20,792 nt of DNA from assembly GCF_000169335.1 (NCBI RefSeq), contig NZ_AAXW01000075.1, forward strand, positions 1 through 20,792, read 5' to 3'. Origin of the DNA: Crocosphaera chwakensis CCY0110 (GTDB lineage Bacteria > Cyanobacteriota > Cyanobacteriia > Cyanobacteriales > Microcystaceae). Shown here piece by piece: positions 14,631 through 20,792 of the stretch; within the stretch, counting starts at the first letter, position 1; the number at the start of each line of letters is the position of its first letter. The position numbers and the translations under genes are program-made. The notes under the pieces were generated by a model. It was not told where the DNA came from and searched no databases. It was given only the letters and a program-made list of their open reading frames with translations.

Positions 14631-15461
14631 TCATTTAATGTCGGGGGAGTTATCTAACCATTTATTTTTTTGTAAATACTCGAAACTCACCACATCGGTG
14701 AGATTATATTGTAGAGGTGTCAGGGTTATATAATTTTGTTGAATCCCTTGAACATCCGTGAGAATATGGGACGGGAGATGGATATGCTCTGGTTGTTCGA
14801 TATCTGTGACTAATTCTCCTGCTAGCCAATAATAACTTTTTCCTCTAGGATCAAAGCGTTTTTCAAAGTTTTCGATATATCGACGTAATCCCTGACGGGT
14901 TAACATGACTCCTGCGATCGCATCGGCTGCGACAGGGGGAATATTGACATTGAGTAAGGTACTGTCCGGGAGAGGATAATCCTGTAATTGTTGAACCAAG
15001 CGACACGCAAAGTCAGCACCGGGTTGAAATTGACGGGAAGAAAAACTGGCTAAACTCATGGCAATACTAGGAATACCTTCAATGATGCCTTCCATTGCTG
15101 CTGAGACAGTTCCTGAATATAATACATCTGTGCCGAGATTGGAGCCATGATTGATCCCTGAAATAATAAAATCAGGTCTACTCTCCATGAGGGTACTTAA
15201 CGCCAATTTAACGCAGTCTGAGGGAGTTCCTGAACAAGACCAAGCAGTAATCTTGCCGTGAAAAAAGTCTTCTACGATGTTAGCGCGGATGGGACGATGC
15301 AGGGTTAATCCGTGCCCAGTGGCTGAACGTTCACGATCGGGACAAACTACTGTTACTTGATACCCTGCTTGGGCTAAGGTGTTCGCTAAGGTACGAACAC
15401 CGAGAGCAAATATGCCATCATCGTTACTAATTAAAATGTTGATAGTTGAAGGATTGGTCAT
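14631..15461 (-). CDS. surE: 5'/3'-nucleotidase SurE
   Basis: A 276-residue metal-dependent nucleotidase that removes phosphate from 5'- and 3'-nucleoside monophosphates in the cytoplasm. Seen: ILISNDDG (residues 9-16) with the two metal-binding Asp residues, CPDRERSATGHGLTLHRPIR (about 40-58) with the metal-binding Ser, and SGINHGSNLGTDVLYSGTVSAAMEG (about 101-125) with the conserved Asn. Length is in the usual 250-270 range. The ATG start at 15461 gives the normal short N-terminus; no good ribosome-binding site is present. DUF3727 follows downstream. TTATCA/GTTATCAGTTA iterations lie just upstream (15466-15494). Confidence 0.95.
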   Translation of the reverse strand: MTNPSTINILISNDDGIFALGVRTLANTLAQAGYQVTVVCPDRERSATGHGLTLHRPIRANIVEDFFHGKITAWSCSGTPSDCVKLALSTLMESRPDFIISGINHGSNLGTDVLYSGTVSAAMEGIIEGIPSIAMSLASFSSRQFQPGADFACRLVQQLQDYPLPDSTLLNVNIPPVAADAIAGVMLTRQGLRRYIENFEKRFDPRGKSYYWLAGELVTDIEQPEHIHLPSHILTDVQGIQQNYITLTPLQYNLTDVVSFEYLQKNKWLDNSPDIK

Positions 15462-15712
15462 TTTCAGTTATCACTTATTAGTTATCAGTTACTGCTCAAG
15501 GTTTTTCTGTATTCTCACATGAAAACTAGCTCGCTAAGCTAAAACACATTTTAAATGTCTTTTAGAAGTCAAAAGGCAAAAATGGATTAGGATACAGTTT
15601 TTAGAGGTAATTTTATTTATTCCAGTTTAAATGCACAACAGCTTATGGATCTTGAGATTCAAAGAAGGCAGAAATCGGATATAGGTAGGAACTTAAACCT
15701 GATATTTCTTAC

Positions 15713-16261
15713 CTATTTACTGATTTTATTGCGTTTAGAAGGACGTTTTTTCTGTTTTTTTTGAGAATGCTTAAAATAGCTAACTAAGTAATCACTAAAA
15801 CTATGACTCATCGCTCCTAATTCTAATGCAATCAAGGTGACGATCGCTTCTGCTAAATATCTATTTTTCAGTAAATTAAAGCTACGATTAGCAAAGTTTC
15901 GCCAATTCCAAGGAAACCCCCAAATTAATTGGGCGATCGCTACGATAAAAATAGCCACAATTAGAATAATAGTCAAAAGATAAATGACTCGGATTGCGGT
16001 TCCTAAAATGAAGCCATGAGAGAAAAAAGAACGATGTTTGAAACAAGATTGATAGGGCAACCAAATCCAGCGTATAATACCCCAACGTTTGTATTGTACC
16101 GAATAAATATCTAAGTCAGGGCCAAACATTAACCCACTGAAAAGATAAGCCCCGCTAAACCAAAATAACCATTCTATTCGACGAGTCAGACTATAAATAA
16201 TAATCACCAAAGGAAGTAAACTAAGATAAGTAATGCGATCGTGAGTACGGCCAGAAGGCAT
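15713..16261 (-). CDS. DUF2227-type membrane protein, putative metal-binding
   Basis: A 182-residue protein starting MPSGRTHDRI, with PDLDIYS and HRSFFSHG, the His/Asp motifs typical of the COG2389/DUF2227 group annotated as predicted metal-binding membrane proteins. Hydrophobic segments lie at about 12-30, 32-46, 88-115 and 138-152. The tail is very basic (KKQKKRPSKRNK). The arrangement recalls the YdjM-like membrane hydrolases, but no activity is established. It is transcribed away from the tRNA, 123 bp apart, and no terminator is seen after its stop. Confidence 0.8.
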   Translation of the reverse strand: MPSGRTHDRITYLSLLPLVIIIYSLTRRIEWLFWFSGAYLFSGLMFGPDLDIYSVQYKRWGIIRWIWLPYQSCFKHRSFFSHGFILGTAIRVIYLLTIILIVAIFIVAIAQLIWGFPWNWRNFANRSFNLLKNRYLAEAIVTLIALELGAMSHSFSDYLVSYFKHSQKKQKKRPSKRNKISK

Positions 16262-16339
16262 AATCTAAATAGGGTTGAGTCCTTGAATTCTTAGACGATT
16301 CCGTGTTCTGAAGTTTCCTGAAAAAAGAATTAAAAAAGT

Positions 16340-16368
16340 TTGGCTTTTTCCATTAGATATGTTATGCT
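16340..16368 (+). promoter_or_regulatory. Promoter of tRNA-Val
   Basis: TTGGCT (16340-16345) and TATGCT (16363-16368) with a 17-bp spacer, placing transcription start about 10 bases before the mature tRNA. The spacing is ideal and the boxes are near consensus. Confidence 0.55.
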
Positions 16369-16384
16369 GGGAAGACGTTAGTGA

Positions 16385-16456
16385 GGGCGATTAGCTCAGC
16401 GGTAGAGCTCCTGCCTTACAAGCAGGCTGTCACTGGTTCAAATCCAGTATCGCCCA
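16385..16456 (+). tRNA. tRNA-Val (anticodon UAC)
   Basis: Seventy-two bases fold as a full cloverleaf: acceptor GGGCGAT with ATCGCCC, D stem GCTC/GAGC, anticodon stem CCTGC/GCAGG with loop CTTACAA (anticodon TAC), a 5-base variable loop, T stem ACTGG/CCAGT with loop TTCAAAT, and discriminator A. The CCA end is not encoded. It reads GUA and probably other Val codons. Its own promoter stands upstream. Confidence 0.97.
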
Positions 16457-16608
16457 TTGTTTTGCTTAATAATAAAAGGTGTCATGACCCTTCAATTATA
16501 TAATACTTTGAATCATAGATTTTCCTATATAGGGTAAACCAAAAATCATAGATAAAAATAAATCCCTCTATCGGTCAGGGTAAAGGGTTCTAGTCTGTAT
16601 TTAAGAAA

Positions 16609-16815
16609 ATGAGAGCTTGGTATCTTTCAAAAATTGGAAGTCTGATAACAGTTCATTTCTTTGATGGCCATCCTCATGAATGGCGATCGCAAAGACTTCT
16701 TTTCCCTTTTGATATTCGTACTGTATTCAGACTTAATTTATTAAAGAAAGAGTCTTATATTTTAAGTAATAAACAAGAAGTTTTATTGAGACAAATAACA
16801 TTTTCTCGCATTTAG
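16609..16815 (+). CDS. Doubtful short reading frame running into the IS remnant
   Basis: Sixty-eight codons, with the first 41 outside the transposase remnant (MRAWYLSKIGSLITVHFFDGHPHEWRS and on) and the rest antisense to the transposase C-terminus. The outside part looks more protein-like (mixed charged and aromatic residues, with a HIP1 octamer in frame) than the antisense part. It could be the 5' end of a host gene cut by the insertion. No ribosome-binding site and no recognised family. Confidence 0.2.
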   Translation: MRAWYLSKIGSLITVHFFDGHPHEWRSQRLLFPFDIRTVFRLNLLKKESYILSNKQEVLLRQITFSRI

Positions 16816-17473
16816 AATAACAAAAAGTTTTGCGGTGTAATCTAACTAAGTAATGTCGTAAGCGACTGTTTTCTTCTTCCACTCTTGTCATATAAACTTT
16901 ACTAATAATCTGGTCTTCATCAGGAATATATTTTGGATAAACTTTATAGCCGTCTGTCACCCAAAAATAACATTTCCAATTCTTAATTTTTTTCCATAAT
17001 TCTTCAAACGTTTCTGAACTTCTATCGCCGATGACCTATTCTAAAATTCCAGGACAGTCTTTATCTAAAGCTGTCCATATCCATCTTTTATTTTATCTTG
17101 GTGCGCGTTCCCATAGCGAGGAAACCTCACTGGAGTCGCACCGCTTTTTTGCCAACAAATGTTTGTAATTCATCTAATTGAGCAACTATGGGAATACTAT
17201 AAGTTTCTTGCTGATTTGATAAGTTTAGTCCTGCTTCTTTTACCCAACGAATTACTGTATTATGATTGACTTTAGTTATTCTCTCTATTGCTCTAAATCC
17301 ATTGCCATTTACATAGTTAAACAGTCTTCTTTAACTTTCTTAGAATAACCTAATTCCGAATAATTTTCAATGAACTGCCGTTTACAGTCTTTACATTGGT
17401 GATTCTGTTTTCCTCTTCTATGACCATTTTTTCTAATATTATTAGAGTTGCATTTTGGACAATTAATTGGCAT
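16733..17473 (-). pseudogene. Decayed IS1-family transposase
   Basis: Read on the minus strand from ATG 17473: MPINCPKCNSNNIRKNG and CKDCKRQF form the InsA-type zinc finger. A frameshift follows, with stop at 17309-17311. The next frame continues YVNGNGFRAIERIT, HNTVIRWVKEAG and DELQTFVGKK, then is broken by a 50-bp element (17095-17144). It resumes KRWIWTALDKDCPG, with a Trp-to-TAG stop (17036-17038), then VIGDRSSETFEELW, FWVTDGYKVY, TRVEEEN and the IS1-type end HYLVRLHRKTF. Asp (DEL), Asp (TDGY) and Glu (VEEEN) match the IS1 catalytic triad. At least three inactivating changes. The start side carries a GGGGCGTTGC-type possible terminal repeat (about 17527-17548), with no partner found beyond 16733, so the other end looks truncated. 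Confidence 0.85.
17095..17144. repeat. 50-bp palindromic short dispersed repeat inserted in the transposase
   Basis: Outer arms GGTGCG (17100-17105) and CGCACC (17137-17142) enclose an inner GAGGAAACCTC hairpin. GC content is far above its surroundings. It sits exactly in the codons between DELQTFVGKK and KRWIW of the IS1 transposase, with A/T runs at both junctions, and introduces an in-frame TGA. Resembles the short dispersed, hairpin-forming repeats of cyanobacterial genomes that carry CATAGCGAGG-like cores. Confidence 0.75.
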
Positions 17474-17629
17474 TTCTTTTTAAGCGATCGCTTATAATAA
17501 AATTTTTTCTTTTATTATAAATCATCCCCCAATAATGCAACGCCCCTGAATTAGTTTCTATGTCAGGCTGATCAATAGTAGAATTTTGCTAATGATTCGA
17601 GTAAACTATAGTAGTATTTATCTTCTACA

Positions 17630-17659
17630 AAGTAGAGGGAAGTAGAATTAAGTAGAAAT
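17630..17659. repeat. Three tandem 10-bp AAGTAGA repeats
   Basis: AAGTAGAGGG, AAGTAGAATT and AAGTAGAAAT stand head to tail, at one-helical-turn spacing, immediately after the stop codon of the 287-residue gene. Single AGTAGAA copies occur at 17576-17582 and in 13522-13978. Confidence 0.55.
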
Positions 17660-18522
17660 TAGTCCGGTTCAAAGTTTCTTAGAGTCCCTTCATTATCGAT
17701 GACAACATATTTATACTTCGGTAACGCTATCTGACGATATTTTTGTAGTCGATTTTTGTCATAATTAACAGGAACATTAATTTCAAAATGACCTTGTTCG
17801 GGAACCCAAGCGATCCACCAACCCTCATCGACTTGATCGTAACCAATGGTTTGCCAAAATTCTAATCGAATCTTTTCCTCTTGCTGTTGTGCAATCGAAA
17901 CATTCACCTTTCTCCAAGACGGTTGACCTGCGTTACGTAACATTTGAGGGGTGATATGACTTTGTCCTGCTTCTAAACTTTTTCGATAGATGAGGGTTTG
18001 ATAATAATAACTAAAACGATCTTTTTCCGTTAGCAGAGTCAAGCGAGTACAACCATCATAGGGAACAGAAATAAGACGACCATCACTCCCATAAACTAGA
18101 TAAGGGGAAATAGTACCCCAACCACGATCTCCTAAAGCGGACTTTTTTTCTTCAGGGGTCAGAAACTCAAACCAATTGTTTTTGTATCCTAGTTGAAGGG
18201 GTTCTAAAGCTTGCTGCTTTTGTGTCCCACTTAACGCAGCAAATTCCTCTGTTAGAGTAATAGAATTATTTTTTAGCTGAGCATAAATAGGATTTTCTGC
18301 TTTTAGTTTCGGCCATAAACGTTCCATAATCGGTTGCACCAATGTTAAACTAGCAACGCGATCATTACAATTGGCTAAAACAACGGGAACTGAGATCATG
18401 AACTCTAGTGCTAGAGTTTTTAACGTAATTAATAACTTCAACTGATGAAAGTTTGTTATTTGCTGTTTTCTCTTACCTGTTGTTCTAAAATTGTTTAAAT
18501 TAAAAATAGATAAAAGTCTCAT
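17659..18522 (-). CDS. Unrecognised protein, probably exported
   Basis: 287 residues from the ATG at 18522; I do not recognise the family. A hydrophobic stretch comes unusually late (LLITLKTLALEFMISVPVVLANC, about 29-51) and could be a signal peptide or anchor. The ATG at residue 42 is too close to the end of that stretch to give a full signal, so an ATG or alternative start between is unclear. The later part has SPYLVYGSDGRLISVPYDGCTRLTLL and WWIAWVPEQGHFEINVPVNYD, a beta-rich, Trp-containing domain of the sort seen in conserved cyanobacterial proteins. Two cysteines (CNDR, DGCTR). It is divergent from purC with only 27 bp between start codons, so purC's promoter must lie inside this gene. 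Confidence 0.7.
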   Translation of the reverse strand: MRLLSIFNLNNFRTTGKRKQQITNFHQLKLLITLKTLALEFMISVPVVLANCNDRVASLTLVQPIMERLWPKLKAENPIYAQLKNNSITLTEEFAALSGTQKQQALEPLQLGYKNNWFEFLTPEEKKSALGDRGWGTISPYLVYGSDGRLISVPYDGCTRLTLLTEKDRFSYYYQTLIYRKSLEAGQSHITPQMLRNAGQPSWRKVNVSIAQQQEEKIRLEFWQTIGYDQVDEGWWIAWVPEQGHFEINVPVNYDKNRLQKYRQIALPKYKYVVIDNEGTLRNFEPD

Positions 18523-18549
18523 GTTCTAACTCATTAGATATAAAAAAAT

Positions 18550-19284
18550 ATGATGAAAAAATTGTACGAAGGCAAAGCAAAAATTCTTTATAGCACAGAG
18601 GATACCGAAGTTCTATTGACCCATTTTAAAGATGATGCTACTGCGTTCAATGCCCAAAAACGAGGAACCATTGGCCAAAAAGGGAAAATGAACTGCCAAA
18701 TTACAGTAGCGTTATTTCAATGGTTAGAATCGAAAGGCATTCAGACCCATTTAATTGAACAATCTGCTGATGATAAAATTTTAGTCAAACGAGTAAAAAT
18801 AATTCCCATAGAAGTCGTTGTCAGAAATATTGCAGCCGGTAGTTTATGTCGACAAACTGGGTTAGAAGAAGGCTATCAATTACCTTTTCCCTTAGTGGAA
18901 TATTATTTCAAAAAAGATGAATTAGGAGATCCTTTATTAACCCGCGATCGCTTGTTCGTGTTAGAACTGGCTACAGAAGAACAACTCAAACAACTGCAAA
19001 CCCTTGCCCTAAGCATTAACCAATATCTACAAGAATTATTTGCCAGTTGTCAAATTACCTTAGTAGATTTTAAACTCGAATTCGGCATCGATACCCAAGG
19101 ACAAATCCTACTCGCCGATGAAATCAGTCCTGATACCTGTCGACTGTGGGATCAAAATGAAAGTGATCCCCAACGGCGTGTAATGGATAAAGATCGATTT
19201 CGTCGAGACTTAGGACAAGTTGAAACTGCCTATCAACAAGTTCAGAAGCGAATTTTAGACAGATTAGCTTCCCATGAAGCGTAA
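18550..19284 (+). CDS. purC: Phosphoribosylaminoimidazole-succinocarboxamide (SAICAR) synthase
   Basis: A 244-residue enzyme that joins CAIR and aspartate with ATP in purine synthesis, in the cytoplasm. Seen: LYEGKAKILY (residues 5-14), FKDDATAFNAQKRG with the ATP/CAIR-binding segment (about 26-39), VVVRNIAAGSLCR (about 91-103), LADEISPDTCRLWD (about 190-203), and the C-terminal helix. Length is normal. Two ATGs stand side by side (18550 and 18553), and either could be used. Followed by the Omp85 gene 145 bp on; this order also occurs in Synechocystis as I recall, so it is an old cyanobacterial arrangement. Confidence 0.96.
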   Translation: MMKKLYEGKAKILYSTEDTEVLLTHFKDDATAFNAQKRGTIGQKGKMNCQITVALFQWLESKGIQTHLIEQSADDKILVKRVKIIPIEVVVRNIAAGSLCRQTGLEEGYQLPFPLVEYYFKKDELGDPLLTRDRLFVLELATEEQLKQLQTLALSINQYLQELFASCQITLVDFKLEFGIDTQGQILLADEISPDTCRLWDQNESDPQRRVMDKDRFRRDLGQVETAYQQVQKRILDRLASHEA

Positions 19285-19429
19285 AGGCGATCGGAACAAT
19301 TTGTTATGGTGATAGTCAGAATAATGGGTAAGATGGCTCGGCTGTTAGACAAGCTGTTAGCTATTAGTTAAGTTAACCATCAGCAACGGATAACAGTAAA
19401 AACGCTATAGCTTGATTGGGTGTGTGGAC

Positions 19430-20792
19430 GTGTCAAACCAGAGTAAAAAGTTCTATTTTTCTCCTTTGTTGGGGATCATTCTGACAACAACAACGGTATG
19501 GTTAACAAATAAGCCTATTAGGGGCCAAAATGTGCCATCAGTCGCTAGTATCAAAGACCCAGAAAAGACTACTTTTGAATTTCTGGACTATTCAACCACA
19601 GAATTAGGGGCCGATGATTCATCAAAAAGTGTGAGTGATTATCCCCAGGTTTCTGATATTAAACAAGGAGTACAGTCTAATGAGAAAGCGTCGGTTTCTT
19701 CCATACAGTCGATAAAAGAACAAGTAGCAATAGAGTTCGATCACTCTATCATCTCAGACCCCTGGTTAGATGAGTCCTCAGACACTGTTGAGTCATATCC
19801 TAAAGTTTCTACCCTAAAAGAAACCACAGCCACCCCAGAGATGGCTTCCAAGGCTTCTTTAGAGTCTGATGATTCTGTTATCTCAGAGTCTCAGTTAAAG
19901 GAGTCTTTAGACACAATTGAGCCTGATGTTAAAGTTTCTAGCACTGAAGAAACTGGAGCTACCTCTGAGAATCTCTCTGATTCAGCCACAGCCATTTTAG
20001 AAAAACAGACAGCGTTAACAGCACCGAACGCTTTCGAGGATCAATCGTTATCACCAACCCATCTAGATCAAGCGATCGCAGCCGAATCAACTACTGAACA
20101 AGAAACGGCACAAGAAACTACGCCTATTCCTGGAATTGAAGATTCACCAGACACTGAACCCCCAGTGGTTCCCGTTCCTGAAACGATTCCTCCCCCTGAC
20201 TCTGACGCAGAAGAAACGGAAACCACCGCAGAAGAACCGCGAGTGTTGGTAGTCGAAGTGGTGGTTGAAGGGGCCGGACCAGAATTACAAGATTTGGTTT
20301 ACAACACCATTCAAACTCGGCCAGGTCGAACGGCGACTCGTTCTCAACTTCAAGAAGACGTTAACGCCATTTATGCCACTGGTTATTTTGCTAACGTTGA
20401 GGTAACACCGGCTGACACACCTTTAGGGGTAAGGATTAGTTACAACGTAGAAGTTAACCCCATTTTAGAGGAGGTTGTTGTCAACACTGTTCCCGATATA
20501 GAAGATCAAAGAGCGTTACCCCCTGAAAAAGTCCAAGAAATTTTTGGTGATCAATACGGCGAAATCCTCAATCTTCGGGAACTTCAAGAGGGAATTAGAG
20601 CAATTAATGAATGGTACGCTGAACAAGGATTTGACTTAGCACAAGTGATCGGTTCTCCAGAAGTCAGCGAAGATGGAATTGTTACCTTAGTCATTGCTGA
20701 AGGGGTCATAGAAGATGTTCAGGTTCGTTTCTTTGATGCTGAAGATGAACCCGTGGACGGAAGAACTCGTGATTTTATTGTCACTAGGGAAA
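19430..20792 (+). CDS. bamA: Omp85/BamA-type outer-membrane assembly protein, 5' part
   Basis: Open without stop from GTG 19430 to the window end (454 residues); GTG at 19424 is an alternative start. N-terminal hydrophobic signal (FSPLLGIILTTTTVW), then a 220-residue Ser/Thr/Glu-rich acidic linker with two 43-residue imperfect repeats (about 104-146 and 147-189) and a Pro-rich end. POTRA 1 begins about residue 270 (VLVVEVVVEGAGPELQDLVYNTI, YATGYFANVEV). POTRA 2 runs from about 345 (EEVVVNT to IVTLVIAEG), and POTRA 3 starts at EDVQVRFFD. Known: cyanobacterial Omp85 has three POTRA domains and a 16-strand barrel and inserts beta-barrel proteins into the outer membrane. The barrel is outside the window. 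The symbol follows common usage. Confidence 0.92.
   Translation, partial: MSNQSKKFYFSPLLGIILTTTTVWLTNKPIRGQNVPSVASIKDPEKTTFEFLDYSTTELGADDSSKSVSDYPQVSDIKQGVQSNEKASVSSIQSIKEQVAIEFDHSIISDPWLDESSDTVESYPKVSTLKETTATPEMASKASLESDDSVISESQLKESLDTIEPDVKVSSTEETGATSENLSDSATAILEKQTALTAPNAFEDQSLSPTHLDQAIAAESTTEQETAQETTPIPGIEDSPDTEPPVVPVPETIPPPDSDAEETETTAEEPRVLVVEVVVEGAGPELQDLVYNTIQTRPGRTATRSQLQEDVNAIYATGYFANVEVTPADTPLGVRISYNVEVNPILEEVVVNTVPDIEDQRALPPEKVQEIFGDQYGEILNLRELQEGIRAINEWYAEQGFDLAQVIGSPEVSEDGIVTLVIAEGVIEDVQVRFFDAEDEPVDGRTRDFIVTRE

Noticed and set aside
17481..17494. Perfect 14-bp palindrome TAAGCGATCGCTTA before the transposase start
   Set aside because: It is an extended HIP1 octamer, abundant in this genome; no reason to call it an operator.
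18415..18430. Dyad ACTCTAG-TG-CTAGAGT style repeat within the 287-residue gene
   Set aside because: Inside a coding sequence, short, and without a neighbouring promoter; probably chance.
1..20792. CRISPR array, rRNA genes, phage structural genes, riboswitches
   Set aside because: No evenly spaced direct repeats, no rRNA segments, no phage-type proteins and no recognisable riboswitch core were found on reading both strands; a covariance-model scan was not possible.

Overview
The window is cyanobacterial chromosome. It holds a dozen or more copies of the octamer GCGATCGC (HIP1), for example near 4131, 5433, 7756, 10551, 11027, 12071, 14916, 15935, 16683, 17484, 18953 and 20072. It carries cyanobacterial protein families (ClpB2-type chaperone, DUF3727, DUF4327, the DUF2227-type membrane protein, a PII-type arginine-pathway acetylglutamate kinase) and is AT-rich. 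A unicellular Crocosphaera/Cyanothece-type organism fits best, but the genus is an inference.

Layout. At the left end (1-2900) are the 3' part of a Clp-fold serine proteinase, a stand-alone HdrB/SdhC-like cysteine-rich protein, and a CobW-type GTPase with a run of histidines and a strong inverted repeat upstream. From 3000 to 5000 come two small conserved cyanobacterial proteins and argB, divergent from coaX. A 353-residue unrecognised protein follows coaX. clpB (ClpB2 type) fills 7.1-9.8 kb, followed by a dead HicA toxin gene and a DegT-family aminotransferase on the opposite strand.

The most unusual block is 11.4-13.5 kb. Five short genes in a row on the minus strand each encode a small protein with a cleavable signal peptide, and a good terminator follows the last one. 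At least one carries a near-perfect curlin-type repeat, and two others share a related Gly-x-Asn-Asn motif. I read this as one exported, possibly fibre- or surface-associated set of proteins of unknown function.

From 14 to 16.3 kb are DUF3727, surE and a DUF2227-type membrane protein, then a tRNA-Val(UAC) with its own promoter. Between 16.7 and 17.5 kb lies a decayed IS1-type transposase, itself interrupted by a 50-bp palindromic element. The right end has an unrecognised exported protein divergent from purC, and then the 5' part of an Omp85/BamA outer-membrane gene that runs off the window. The purC-omp85 order matches Synechocystis slr1226-slr1227 as I recall it.

The housekeeping genes (argB, coaX, purC, surE, tRNA) are not functionally linked; they are neighbours in the scattered gene order typical of cyanobacteria. 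The window's novelty lies in the secreted five-gene cluster, the orphan after coaX, the CobW operator candidate and the nested mobile debris.
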